DNA of 64,000 nt. Source: Oncomelania hupensis (Eukaryota > Mollusca > Gastropoda > Littorinimorpha > Pomatiopsidae). The translations under genes and the position numbers were made by a program. Where the stretch lies: the NCBI GenBank assembly GCA_036898135.1, contig CM072513.1, positions 34,792,295-34,856,294 on the forward strand, written 5' to 3'. A model generated the notes under the pieces. That model did not search any database. It was not told the DNA's origin and saw only the letters and a program-made list of their open reading frames with translations. Positions within the stretch are counted from its first letter, which is position 1. Every line of letters begins with the position of its first letter. Shown piece after piece: positions 1-63,966 of the stretch.

Positions 1-429
1 AGGCTGTAATAAATGGCCCAAAAATAGGAAAATCATGAAAATAAACAAAAATCAAGGGAAGAAATCCAATATTACAAATAATGGGTAAAAAATTATTATT
101 AAAGTTTAGCCGTGAAGGTAGCACTAACGCACGTTTTGGTTTTGTGTACTTTTTATGGATTCTCTGTTATGTTTGCTTGTCTCTAGAACAAAGCTATATT
201 TAAACCAACAATTTCTTGTAATTGTCCTAAAGGTCTATGTACATGTAAGTGAAGTAAAACAAGTTGGTGTTTTCAGGGACTTGACTTTACTCCTGGCTTC
301 AGCCATTACCCTACACAGCTTTTTCCACAGGTAAACGATGTATTGAAGAGCGAGTATTATACCATACTTTTCTTTTTGAAAATTCTCAGTTTTAAATATC
401 TGACAGAATGGAACAGCTTTGCAACCTAC
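1..429. other. Intron of UBR gene, nothing recognised
   Basis: AT-rich intronic sequence up to the window edge. An open frame on the minus strand here reads out of exon 26 and has no family similarity. Confidence 0.5.
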
Positions 430-52622
<52,193 letters not shown>

Positions 52623-53133
52623 AGTTTACCAACAATGAATGAACACACTGATAGCAGTATAGTTACCCAACATCCATTTGCACGGGTTACCTAAATCAAG
52701 ATACTGTATGAAAATTTGATAACAAACGCTGTGATCAGAAACTGCAAATCTCAATTTTAGATTAGGTATTACTAATTAGAAGGTTATTCTCTCTCCACGT
52801 TCTCTGAATGTTTCTGTCTTTCTTTAGACTAGGGTAAGATAAACCGGAACTGTCGTAAACTGCTTTCTTTTTTTTCTTTTTTTTCTTTTTTTTACGGTGA
52901 GCGTCTTTCTAGTGCAAAAATAAAAATAAAACCAATTGGCAAAAAAAGCGATCGTTGTACCACGGAATTAGAATGAGTGATCTAATTCCGTGGTTGTACG
53001 TCCGTCAAAAGTTCGCCCAAACGAATTTGTAGTAGCAGTTTACAAACCATAATATTGTTCAGTGTCCTGGTCATTGACTAAATAAATAGATAAAGTTCTT
53101 CTGTTTTCATGTAAGCGCATAGAGCTGTCTAGA

Positions 53134-53134
<1 letters not shown>
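52623..53134 (-). promoter_or_regulatory. Region upstream of UBR exon 1 (presumed promoter)
   Basis: Inferred only from position. No clear TATA box. Holds a T/C-rich tract (52860-52895) and a perfect 14-bp hairpin (52959-52972 with 52981-52994). A divergent promoter is not indicated because the next plus-strand gene starts at 57643. Confidence 0.35.
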
Positions 53135-53219
<85 letters not shown>

Positions 53220-53230
53220 TAATAATAATG
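53135..53230 (+). repeat. (AAT)n microsatellite
   Basis: About 30 units upstream of the UBR gene. Confidence 0.95.
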
Positions 53231-53735
53231 ATGATGAAACTGTTAACACAAATATGACGTTACCATGAATACGTCACTCGATTTGCATTTGGTTTTACGT
53301 TGGCGGCAAAGGTATAAAGTCCCGTAACTAAGTCGTTGGAACACCGTTGTCCCCTATACGCCATGTGTCCGGGGACTTTAATCTAAGCAAGTAAAGTAAG
53401 TTGGAACACCACAAATGATCGTTTAACCAACATACTCCCTTCGCTTGAGAGCAAACGAGAGAGTGCACGGCCAAAACATAACGGGAATGCGAACAGACAA
53501 CATCAAACTTTGCGGAGCGCTTAACGAATTCCGCTGATAACATGGAACCAGAAAGGCCTGGCATGGCGCAATCCGGCCTCTCCAGGTTGTTGGCCACAGC
53601 TGAAATCCACGAGTACAGTGTAGCTCGCCTAGGCCCCCGAGCACGTACGTGGTCGTTGAACCTAGTAACGTGAGGTTCCTCGGCCCTGGCCGGTGACTTC
53701 AGTGATGCGGTGCTGAAATCACCCATGTTAGTCGC

Positions 53736-54117
53736 AAGACTCCTTATTTGTGTATGAGGTCTGTTGGATCAGCTTGGGAATATTGGACGCTTTCTGCCAG
53801 ATGGTCACTAGGGCTTCCTATGATGTTATTATTTAGCAATGTAGGCATTTTATATGTATGTGTTTTGTTGATAATTTATAATGATGTTTGTATTCTATTT
53901 TGTTTTTGTAAACGGGGGTTCTATAAATTAGAGTACAGCCTCAGCGTCCCCTGCGTGGGATGTCTTTATTGTAAAGTGACTGGCTGGTGGAGAGCTTTCA
54001 GTTTTACCACTAGGGTTGTTTTAGCATATCTTTTATGCGGATCAGGGGTTGACCGGTCCTGATTTGGCTCGGAAGAGTCCGCTGGACATAAAGCAATAAT
54101 CATGTAATGTAATGTAA
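53736..54117 (+). mobile_element. LINE-tailed non-autonomous retroposon, copy 3 (5' truncated)
   Basis: Matches the 3' half of copy 1 from caagactcctt onward, ends ccgctggacataaagcaata and a (taatg)n tail. 5' truncation is typical of target-primed reverse transcription. The stretch before it (53280-53735) has an open minus-strand frame of 132 codons that I do not recognise; its end resembles the RTE 3' segment WLNDHLWC. Confidence 0.78.
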
Positions 54118-54141
54118 TCTGGGCACGCGAGCGTATATATG

Positions 54142-54572
54142 CAGTGATGTCCCGAAGCCTCGGACATCGGTCATGGTCCGATTTGTTTGGAAAATGACCG
54201 AATGCAAACACATGTGTCCCGTCAAATGTCCGATGCTATTGCGAAATTAGCGGTCATTGTCCGATAGTATTATGACTAGAGCGGTCACTGCAAGAAACAT
54301 CTGTACAAACTGGAATGTCAAAGCCGTTAAAACGAGTTTGAATAGTGGACAAAGCTAGACTATTATCACTCTTTAGTACATTCCGTCGAACAACAAAAGG
54401 GCCGCAACTCTCGACACTTTTGAAAGGGAAATAACCGACACCATACTTCCTCTGCAACGATCTTACTACGCTTTTGTCCTATTGCTTTTATGTAGTCAGG
54501 ACATGATGTCCGATTAGTTTTATGATTTAGGACATTTTGTCCTATTGCCCTCTAATCCTAGGAACACCACTG
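54142..54572. mobile_element. hAT-like non-autonomous transposon H5, 6-bp target duplication
   Basis: 431 bp, ends CAGTGATGTCCC and, complemented, CAGTGGTGTTCC (10 of 12), flank tatatg on both sides (54136-54141, 54573-54578). Shares aggacat.atgtcc subterminal motifs with H2 and is probably its derivative. Confidence 0.8.
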
Positions 54573-54884
54573 TATATGCCTGTGACGCGTCTCCATTTGG
54601 TTATGACACGCGAGCGCCTATGTGACGCGTCTCCTTTTGATAACCAAAGGGAGACGCGTCATAGCCTCATAGGCATAGGCGCTCGCGTGTCCAGATACAA
54701 GCGCCTGTGCCAAAAACAATAGTTCTTCAAGCTTAAGCTGGGGAACTAATAAAGACTATGTCTAAAACATTATACCCTCATAGCATTTTATGATATCTAT
54801 ATATGCATGGTTGTAGTTTTCACAATAATTATATATATTCGAGAAACACAAGTCTAGGCAGAATATATTTTACTTTGTTGCATA

Positions 54885-55010
54885 TAATAATAATTAATAA
54901 TAATTTATTTTGTATAGCGCAATTCAAACATAAAATGCTTCACAAAGCGCTTGATCACACGCAGCCACACACAGATACACACGCATAATAAATGTATTCT
55001 ACATTTAAAA
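54885..55010 (+). mobile_element. SINE-like fragment with AAT-rich head
   Basis: taataataatttattttgta then tagcgcaattc and cttcacaaagcgcttga, similar in layout to the element at 32784. Boundaries not resolved. Confidence 0.45.
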
Positions 55011-55365
55011 ACAAGACAACATGTAAACCTAGTAAAGGTAACAAACCAACAAATAAAAGTATAAAATCAGTCAATCAATCAATAAACTTATATAAAATAA
55101 ATGAATAATTTCACAGGAAAAAAAAAATTTAAGAGAGGGACGTTAATACCAAAAGAGGCAGATCAACAATGCCTCATCTAAGATGTAAAGTGTAAATGGT
55201 ACGTGGTGAAATACAGCAGTTTTAAAAGTAGAAAAATCGTTGAATAACTAAACATCGTTACAACGTATGACAGGCCAGATGAAGAGAATAAAAGCTTGTG
55301 TAATGGCATTAATCTGGTTTAAAAAGAAAACATATTTGTGATTCACATAATAATAGTAACAACAC

Positions 55366-55385
55366 CAATAACAATAATAATAATA

Positions 55386-55441
<56 letters not shown>

Positions 55442-55443
55442 TG

Positions 55444-55500
<57 letters not shown>
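55366..55500 (+). repeat. (AAT)n microsatellite
   Basis: About 40 units with two GAT-type interruptions, directly left of the palindrome. Confidence 0.95.
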
Positions 55501-55502
55501 GC

Positions 55503-55639
55503 AGTATATACAGAGATCGAAAGAAACAATATCCGTGTTCAGTTATAGTTATATATAATAACATGATATAATATTATGGTTATTATATATAACTATAACT
55601 GAACACGGATATTGTTTATTTCGATCTCTGTATATATAC
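55503..55639. repeat. Palindrome with about 60-bp arms
   Basis: Left arm 55503-55562 (gtatatacagagatcga onward) and right arm about 55579-55639 are near-perfect complements with a 16-bp A/T loop. It touches the left end of the Tc1 element. It may be a hairpin-type MITE; no flanking duplication was resolved. Confidence 0.85.
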
Positions 55640-55641
55640 TA

Positions 55642-57257
55642 CTCAACAAAAGTTAGGGATCACCTTGGAAAATGGAAATCATTTTATTTGTCATTGTTCT
55701 CTTATTTATTATTCATGCAGGCAATTTAGTGTTGCTAGTTATAATCAACAATAGGTTAAAGATTCGGCTTCACGTGAAAGCATGAACTTTGTTCATTACC
55801 TCTTTGTACTGTAGAAAATCAAACATTGGCTATTGTTTTCAAAATTAGGCTTTTGTGTAAACGTCTATTTTTAGAACACCTAATGAGCTACACACTAAAA
55901 TTATAGTGCACGTGCAAGATGTGCCATTTACCTGTGAGCTCAGGTATTTTTTCACGCTATAAATGCATTGTCTTGTTTGCTGTATGGCAAAATGTACCCA
56001 TGCCCCCAAGAAGAAAACTCAACGAATTTGACAAAGGCAGAGCAATAGCATGGGTCCAAAACGGCGTTTCAAAACTAGAAGTTTCCATCTCAGTCATCGT
56101 ACGGTTGACGGAACGCTTCAATGCCACTGGAAAGGCCAAGGTCAGGTAGGCCGAAAAGCACAACACCACGAGAAGATCGGCTAGTGCATCAAGAAGCGCT
56201 GCAGACGAGAAGTGTTGCCGCTATCAACATTAGAAGACGGCTACGGGCGGCTACTCACACCAACGTCAGTGAGCAGACCATTAGACGTCGCCTTCAGCTA
56301 CGATCTCGCCATCCAGCTGTACGACCCCGCCTTACACCAGCACACAGACAACAGCGTCTGGCCTTCTGCAGACGATACATGCGGTGGACACGGCAACAAT
56401 GGGCACAAATACTCTTCAGAGACGAATCCCGCTTCACTTTAAACCATAATGACGGGCGTCCGAAAGTTTGGAGGCGACCATGTGTACCAAGAGAAAGATT
56501 TATTGACGCTACAGTGCAGGAGAGGGTAGCTTTTGGCGGAGGTTCGGTTATGGTATGGGGAGCTTTTAGTCTTCATTACAGAACTCCCTTGCATCATGTA
56601 GAAGGCAACCTAACTGGCCTTCGCTACCGGGATGAAATTCTGAGAACACATGCCTTACCTACACTGCAGCAGGCCACTTTTCAAGGCGACAACGCTCGCC
56701 CACACAGAGCCAGGGTAGTAACCGACTTTCTCCAACAGGCAGGATTCAACACAATGGACTGGCCAGCTTGCAGCCCAGACCTCAACCCCATCGAAAATCT
56801 GTGGAATGAATTGGACCGATGTTTGAGGACCAAACACCCCCCACCCAGAGATGCCAACCACCTGTTCCAGCTTTTGGAGGCCGAGTGGCAGGCCTTGCCC
56901 CAGGAGGTATTCACCAACCTCATTAACTCCATGAGAAGGCGCTGTGTCGAGTGTCATGATAACCAAGGTGGCCACACACACTACTGAAATGTTTTAAGCC
57001 AAGACAATGGTCAATTTGCTTATTTTTGTTATTATCAAGACTCAAGATAAGTTTAAAAATCTGTTTTGTGAAATCAAATTTTAACCCCTTCTTGGTTTAA
57101 GGAAATGTTCCAATAAAATGATTTAATCGATTGAATTGATACATTGCTATGTTGTTGCTAAGTGTTTGAAATAAATATTGTCAAAATTTGATTTATAGTG
57201 TCCTTGTCGTTTGGAAAATTTGAATAAATGAGTAAATGATCCCTAACTTTTGTTGAG
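55642..57257 (+). mobile_element. Tc1/mariner transposon
   Basis: 1616 bp, inverted ends CTCAACAAAAGTTAGGGATC, TA on both sides (55640-55641, 57258-57259). Single transposase gene with two small lesions. The DD34E spacing places it in the Tc1 group. Confidence 0.92.
55999..56987 (+). pseudogene. Tc1 transposase (DD34E), frameshifted
   Basis: Frame 1 begins MPPRRKLNEFDKGRAIAWVQ and ends at a stop near 56147; frame 2 continues from 56121 with RPRSGRPKSTTPREDR to the end at 56987. About 8 nt are missing at the switch, and a few residues are missing in the first helix-turn-helix (SKLEVSISVIVRL). Catalytic residues remain: Asp in FRDESRF, Asp in GDNARPH and Glu in DLNPIENLWNEL, 34 residues apart. 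Lost activity is inferred. Confidence 0.88.
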
Positions 57258-57309
57258 TAGCTTTATGTTATTAAAGCTCCGCTGTTGTTTTAATAGTTGT
57301 GCCTTCTTA

Positions 57310-57312
57310 ATT

Positions 57313-57343
<31 letters not shown>

Positions 57344-57458
57344 ATAGTTGTGCCTTCTTAATTCTTCTTCTTCTTCTTCTTCTTCTTCTTCTTCTTCTTC
57401 TTCTTCTTCTTCTTCTTCTTCTTCTTCTTCTTCTTCTTTCTTTCTTTCTTTCTTTCTT
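57310..57458 (+). repeat. (CTT)n and (CTTT)n microsatellite
   Basis: Two CTT blocks separated by a duplicated aatagttgtgccttcttaat segment (57291 and 57343), then TTTC units. Leu/Ser-repeat frames are artefacts. Confidence 0.93.
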
Positions 57459-57642
57459 AAGATTTGTATTAATGTACAAAATAAAATCTCTCCAAAACCA
57501 TATAAGAATTTAACCAAGTGGGAAAATCTTTTTTGTCATTGGTCTCGTGACTTTGTTATTGTTGTGTTTGGAAGCATTCATTCTGTCGCTACTGACGGCC
57601 ATCTAGTCTACAAGTTCTGAAGTGTCTTCAGAAAATCCAACA

Positions 57643-57691
57643 ATGAGGATTTATTTACTCACCTGCTTGCTGCCTCTCAGCTGCTGCTTTG
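57643..57691 (+). CDS. Cystatin gene exon 1 (signal peptide)
   Basis: ATG at 57643, 16 hydrophobic codons and a split Gly codon, donor GTTAGT. Chosen because it supplies a signal peptide in the right phase. Confidence 0.72.
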
Positions 57692-60600
57692 GTTAGTTTT
57701 TTTTAATCCTTAATCCTACTCTACTATTAGTATTACTAGTATAATTTAGTCTTACGTACTCTGGACTCTGGTCTAGACACAGTCATGGAAAATAAATTAT
57801 AAATCAAGAACAAGGAAATAAACGTTATGTTGCTTTGATTGAATGTATACTTAGGCCTATACTTTATAGCACAGCTGATATTAACTGAAACTGCATGAAG
57901 TATTCTTCAGGATATTAAAGTGGTGTTCACAGAGTACTCAAGAGTCAAATGTTTGGCAATAATATTGCAGCCTGTACAGACTATGGTTCCCCATTGAACT
58001 TGAAGTCCCTGAGTAAATTATAAAAATTTAAAATGTAAAAAAATACGGAAACACTGCACCCCTACTCCTTTGGATGAGAGTATAAACTAAGGTCTAATCT
58101 GTGCAAACACACACTTCATTGCGTGGACTTGAAAGATACTGATGCTCATGTCCTAGACAGGTGAGTGCTGGCTACACAAATACACCCAGCATGTACTGTA
58201 GGTCCCTTCCCCCCATCTAGTGTGTAATGTACTTCAGTTCATTGAAGTTGGTCATTGTCCAGAGGCAGAAAAAGAAGAAGAAAGGGGGAGGGAGGGGGGG
58301 GGGGTAACCTAGAATATACAATATATAATATAGTGACTTAAATCCAGATTATGCAAGTAACTTAGTAAGATGTAGAGTATGGTGACCATCACGCGGCCAG
58401 ACCGAGGTGCGGCCAATTCTAATAACTCCTATTCTACTAGCTTTAAAGCTTTGAGGAATCACAATTGCTTCCCTTGAGTCTACCTTAGCCTTTTTGTCGT
58501 GATTTCCGGTTTATGGCAGCGCTCTGCATATGAATTTTACTGTCTGTAAGTATTGATCCAAGAAAAGTTTATTTTTTGAGATTTCATGTGGGTGTTTTCA
58601 TCAATCTTTATCACATCTTGAATATTATCAGCTGCATATCTTTTTGTGTTTATTGGATTTCACATTGCATGCCAATAGACGTAAATATGTAGAATAGTCA
58701 TAAAATCTAAGGCTGAAAAAGAAATAATGGTGGCGTGTAGGCATGGTGGCCGCAACTGTGGCTTATTGTTGGACGCACCTTGGGCACTTGGCCGCATCAT
58801 GGTACACTGAAATTGTGCAGAAATCAACGAGTAGGTCCACAATGTTTCATTTATAGAACCCCAGCCAAGTCAGTGCCGTTACTGCGACCTCCCGATTAAA
58901 AAAAATCAAACTTGGATTCTGATTGGTTCATAAACAAAAGAAGTTTGAGAAAGTGTTCGTTCGTGGCCGCAAGTGGTCACCCTACTCTAAGTCAATAATT
59001 GGGTGCAAAGGCTACACCATATTTATTCATTAACATTTTATTTATTTTAAATTATAACCATAACCATTTACTGACTCATTTTACCCCAGTTTCTGTACTG
59101 TGTTGCACATTGTGGATATTCTGTTTCATTAAAGCTAAAAGTAAAAAAGAATGCAAGCTCAAGGGGACCAGGAATTAGAAATAAACACAATGTATCTATT
59201 TAGTCTAAACATTTTTGAAGTTTTTGTTTGTTGCGTTAACAGTGAGAGGAAAAAAAACAACAAAACAGAACAGTATCAGGAAGAAATAAAACACAATTCC
59301 TTACGTTTTAAAATTATAGTGTTGTTATTGTAGATCCATGTCTCTTAGTAATGCATTCTGCAGCTGAAAATGTTGACATTGTTTGTCTGCTGATTTCAGG
59401 GGCACTTCTGGGTGTTCGTAAGCCAGTTAATCTGAATGATCCAGCTTTAGAAGCCACCCGCCCAAGTGGTGAAAACACAAAGCGACATCTTTTGGGTGGC
59501 AATGAGCCAGCTAAACTTAGTGATGTCCAAGAAGCAGTGAACTTTGCTGTGGAGAAGATGAACAGCATGTCCAACAGCATGTTCAGAATGGTCAGCGAAG
59601 ATGTGACTGACATTACTCAACAGGTTTGTGGAGAAACCTTTGACTCTCAAAAGTGTACTTTATTGATTTTTAACAAATAAATAAATAAAAGCATGTAGTC
59701 AGAAGTCGTTATGCCACCACAGATGATTGTTTAACCAGCATACTCCATCTTTCTCTGTCTTCCTCATGGCTTCACTCAGTGTCGAGCCAGTCCATTCTCA
59801 AATGTTGTCTTCCCACCTACTCTTTTTCTTTCTCCCTCTTCTTCTACATCCTTGCCCCAACAACTTCGGAATTATGGAATAGGATAGGATAGGCTCAAAA
59901 CATACAAAACATACAAATGGGGTTTTATCAGTGAATTCAAAATCACATTTATAATGAAAAACCACTGAAAATGTGTCGACTCATAAGGTACATACATATA
60001 AAGTACTAACAGTGAAATAAGTACAGAAATCTTCTCAGTGATTATCATAATGTAATGTAATTGTGTCTGCAGTTTGTTTCCTAGGATACAAAAAGTCACT
60101 CTTGTGAAGGAGTTGCCTTTAGTTGTGTTGGTAAAACAAAATAACTACTGAGAAATGGAATATCTCAAATTTACTGAACATATATACATGCTCTGTGATG
60201 TTGCTTTTTGTGTGATGTTTATGAGCTTAATAAATTTTCATTCATTCATGTTGCATAGTGTCTTTTTAGTTTTTACTTTCATAACAGCTTATCATGGTGC
60301 AAAAGTACTTTACCCCTATGGAGGTATGAATACCTTGATAATGTATCTATGGAGTATGAATACCTTTTATTATTTTCATTGTAGGTATTTAATACTGTTT
60401 GTCTTTTACTATAATTTACAGTTCTATTGATTTTGTTTATTTATTTGTCTTTTTTCATTTTTTCAGATTGTCAATGGTAAGATCTACAGATTTACTGTGA
60501 TTCTCGTTTCAACATCCTGCCGCAACAATGCAGCAAACCATGGAAAGAAGCTGGATGAATGCCCTCTGCAAACAGATGGGGAGCCAGAGGTAAGAAGTAG

Positions 60601-62657
60601 TCTTTCTGAATAATCTCTGTCTGAGAAGCTACAGTCAGCAGTGTCTTTCACGTTAGTATTGGTAATGATAGCACAAATTGCTAGCAACTTACCAAGGGTT
60701 CTAAAAGCCAGAAGATTGTTCAACATGCTTACCAGGCTAGCCTACTGACTCAGGCAAATGCACTCTCCCACAAAATTTGCCACTAGTCCATAAACAACTG
60801 TCACGAAATAAAAACAAAAAATAGTTTGTGCTACATTGTTAAATACAGTAAATTTTACTGGAAAGAATCGTTCAAAAAATAATGGGCGGTATAAGGTCGC
60901 CAATTGTTTTTGTTGACCTCAAGAAAGCACTTGACCAAGTCTGGATTGCAGCTCTGTGGGCAACCTTGAGAGTGTACAACATCAGCCCTAAAATTATTGA
61001 AGTCATCAAAAGTCTGTATGACAAGGCTACCAGTGCAGTCCTCCACAACAGTGCCATCGGGAAGTAATTCATAACAACAATCGGTGTGCATCAAGGATGA
61101 CTACTCTCTTCAATACTCTTCAACATCTTCCTAGAGCGCATGTCAGATGCCCTGGCAGATCACGAAGGCACAGTCAGCATAGGGGGTAGAGCAATTTCCA
61201 ACCTCTGTTTTGCCAATGACATCTGGTATAGAGGCTTGACACCTCCTCCAGACCCTATAGAATGGAAATAAGTGCAGAGAAGACCAAAATGATGACCAGC
61301 ACCAATGGCATCAACATGGCCATCAAAGTCCAAAGCCAATCCCTCAACACAGTGCATAGCTTCAAATATTTAGTAGAATTGTATCAAGTAATGGGTCCCG
61401 ACATGAAGTCCTCTCCAGGATCGCATAAACTACTGCTGTCCTGACAAGGTTGAAGCCCATTTGGAAAGACAAGACCACCAGTCTACATTCCAAGGTAAGA
61501 CTGCTGCACTCCCTTGTCATCTCCATCTTCCTATATGCTTGCAAAACATGGACCCTCACAGCAGATCTTAAACGAAGAATACCAAGCATGGAGATGAGGT
61601 GCTACAGAAGACTTCTGGGCATTTCCTATACCCAGCACATCACCAACAACAAGTCCAACAGACCATCACACAAACCATTGGAAAGTGCGATGACATGCTC
61701 ACAGTGGTGAAGGAACGGAAACTCCGATGCAAAGACCATCCTGCAAGGCATGGTGCAAGGAGGCAGCAGAAGAGGGAGACAAAAGAAGAGGTGGGAGGAC
61801 AACATTCGAGAATGGTCTGGCTTGACACTGAATGAAGCCATGAGGGTTACTGAGGTCAGAGAAAGCTGGTTAAACGATCATCTGTGGTGCCCCAATGACC
61901 TTTAAGTTACATGATAGGATAGAATAAGGTCGCCAGTCAATTGAATTTTCTACAAGGTTTGGCAAGTTGTCCAATAGGAAATTTACTCTCATTTACCAGG
62001 TGAGTTCTGTCAGCACTCCTGGAATTAGCCAACAGATGTATTGATTGTGAAAGAAATGCATTACAAGATCCATAAGATTACAAGATCCATAAGATACCTT
62101 TCTTCTCCTTTGCATGCCTAGTTGGTGTAAAACATTTTAGTATTTGTCTTGTTACAACACTGTTAATTTTCTGTATGCTTTAGACTTTAGTTGTTGCTTT
62201 CAGAGTTCATGCAATTTATATTATTTGGTTATATAGTATATCTCACTGGTAAATTCTCTGATTACAAGAATCTGTTGTATTATGATAGACACAAATTAAT
62301 TGTATCTTATTTGACCAATTGTGGACATATGATATAAACCACAAAATTAGGTCTTGGGTTTCGGGAGAATTAAGAATAATTTTGAATTCACTCTATCTAG
62401 CTAAATATTTAATTACTTCTGGACATCAGTGTTTTTGTTTCTTTGTGTGTGTAAGTTTTTTGTGTTATTTTCCCGCTGAAATTATATTAAAAAGTGAATA
62501 GTTGTATTTTAAAGGGGCTTTGTTGTGTGTGTTGGTTATCTACTTATATTCGAATTACTGCTTTCTGTTCCAGAGACAGCAGTGCCAGTTTGTGATCTAT
62601 GCAGGGCGCGGGGATGGAAATTTGGTCTATTCCTTGAAAGACCACACCTGTGGACCA
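57643..62657 (+). CDS. Secreted cystatin-domain protein (four exons in window)
   Basis: Exons 57643-57691, 59400-59623, 60467-60589 and 62574-62657, all GT-AG and in phase, give 160 codons. Residues 1-16 MRIYLLTCLLPLSCCF look like a signal peptide. LLGG at about 47-50 and the Q-x-V-x-G inhibitory loop (QIVNG, 91-95), followed by YRFTVIL and paired cysteines, define a cystatin fold, which inhibits papain-like cysteine proteases. The product is not closed here: the last exon ends CGP before GTATGT. A secreted type-2 cystatin or the amino-terminal cystatin part of a cathepsin F-like protease are the main options. RTE fragments and a (GA)n array lie in its introns. Confidence 0.82.
57692..59399. 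other. Cystatin gene intron 1, nothing recognised
   Basis: AT-rich, with a G-tract at about 58288-58303 (resembling the G-rich end of family R). No coding signal. Confidence 0.45.
59400..59623 (+). CDS. Cystatin gene exon 2
   Basis: 74 codons after a split Gly: HLLGGNEPAKLSDVQEAVNF and FAVEKMNSMSNSMFRMVSED, ending TQQ. ATTTCAG acceptor, GTTTGT donor. Confidence 0.85.
59696..59893 (-). mobile_element. RTE 3' fragment in cystatin intron 2
   Basis: Read on the minus strand it matches the RTE end (DNIREWTG... and gttaaacaatcatctgtggt). It is next to (ggata)n, the RTE tail unit, but in an order that implies rearrangement. Confidence 0.65.
60467..60589 (+). CDS. Cystatin gene exon 3
   Basis: 41 codons: IVNGKIYRFTVILVSTSCRN and onward, completing the QxVxG loop. 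TTTTTCAG acceptor, GTAAGA donor. Confidence 0.87.
60885..61925 (+). mobile_element. RTE LINE fragment in cystatin intron 3
   Basis: About 1 kb, 5' truncated, with RT pieces VFVDLKKALDQVW, ISPKIIEVIKSLYDKA, GTVSIGGRAISN, MEISAEKTKMMT and the 3' segment HLWCPNDL, then a (gatag)n tail. Several frameshifts and stops. Same family as 29856-33425. Confidence 0.82.
61926..62573. other. Cystatin intron 3, remainder, nothing recognised
   Basis: AT-rich sequence without recognised elements. Confidence 0.4.
62574..62657 (+). CDS. Cystatin gene exon 4
   Basis: 28 codons: RQQCQFVIYAGRGDGNLVYS and LKDHTCGP. GTTCCAG acceptor, GTATGT donor about 10 bp before a (GA)n array. Confidence 0.78.
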
Positions 62658-62663
62658 GTATGT

Positions 62664-62833
<170 letters not shown>

Positions 62834-63097
62834 TTAGTATTAATTTGAATACCTACATCTCTTTTCCCGGTATTTTTCCACATTTTGCTGTCCAATGCTT
62901 TTTTTCTTCGTATTAAGCTTCTTTGTTTTCACATTCATAGCTAGTGCATAGAGCCAACTGGGAAAAAGAGAATATTAATTTGTTTATTTTGCCTAATAAT
63001 GTGTAGTCATTTATGTGTGGTGTGATGTAGGTGTAGAAGTGATGATGGTGTGTGTGTGTCTGCGTGTGTGTGCATGTGTGTATGTGTGTGTGGCTAG

Positions 63098-63344
63098 GTA
63101 GAAACGCCGTTATTTTGACATAGACTTTAACCTCTACGTACTTTCTTTTGACGTACCCTGTTATTTTGACGTCAAAACAGTGTTCCGTTAGGGTTAGGTC
63201 TGTGTTAGGGTTAGGTTAATGGTTAGGGTTTGGGTTAGTGTTAGAGTTAAGGTTAGGGATAGCTTAATAAAATTGAAAAATCTATAACAATGTCAAAGTA
63301 ACGTATGTAGAGTTTCATAAAAGTCATCACAACTGTGTTTCTAC
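63098..63344. mobile_element. Possible MITE with telomere-like core
   Basis: Imperfect inverted ends GTAGAAAC / GTTTCTAC, with further inverted similarity inside (cctctacgta / acgtatgtagag). The core 63186-63263 has repeated gttaggg units. No clear flanking duplication. Confidence 0.45.
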
Positions 63345-63379
63345 ACGGGTGTGTGTGTGCATTTAATTTGAATACTATG

Positions 63380-63966
63380 TGTAACACTGTTGTTGTGTTT
63401 TTTTAATCAGTATTTGATTCAGCCCGGATGCTTGAATCCTGATAAGTGTAACTCAGATTCGTTTATCCACGCAACCTGTTCAATCAGCAACAAGGCAGGA
63501 GTCGTCGTATGAAGTTTCCCAACTTTATTCAGCCTACATCAACAACTGCATACAAGATTACTTTTCACTTTTTCAGCCACTCTCAACTATTTACCACTCT
63601 CAACTCTAAAACAGTGCGGCAATTATATAGTCTCTCTCTATACTCTAGAGAACGTTCGAACATTCCAGCATGACGAAGTTACAGCTAATCAAAATAAAAT
63701 TCATAATCGGAACTATGCACTGTCTTACGTCATACAACTTTCTTGAGGCTAGAAGCATCTCGTAGATTTATTTACACGCTTCGATCGATAGTAAACAAGC
63801 AAGCATAGAAAATTCTCCAAAAATATCGACCAACGAAAATTATCAAGATTATACAAAGCTTCTTCCAACTACAACGCAAAATCAAATCAAAGGTAAATAC
63901 ACTCTGTTATTGCATGCTTTGCAAAACAAAATGATCGGATCTATTGTGCGCGTCTCAAACGTAACA
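63380..63966 (+). mobile_element. LTR (copy B), related to 15690-16326
   Basis: 587 bp from TGTAACACTG to CGTAACA. Shares actcagattcgtttatycac and many later blocks with the complement of copy A. Contains aattatatagtctctc (TATA-like). The flanks do not match, so it may be rearranged or one LTR of a larger element beyond the window. A (ctatc)n run follows at 63973. Confidence 0.65.

Noticed and set aside
53328..53726. 132-codon minus-strand frame beginning MGDFSTASLKSPARAEE
   Set aside because: Not recognised; the C-terminal WLNDHLWC resembles an RTE 3' end, so it is more likely repeat-derived than a gene.
57243..57620. Poly-Leu, poly-Ser and poly-Arg frames
   Set aside because: Translation of (CTT)n/(CTTT)n.
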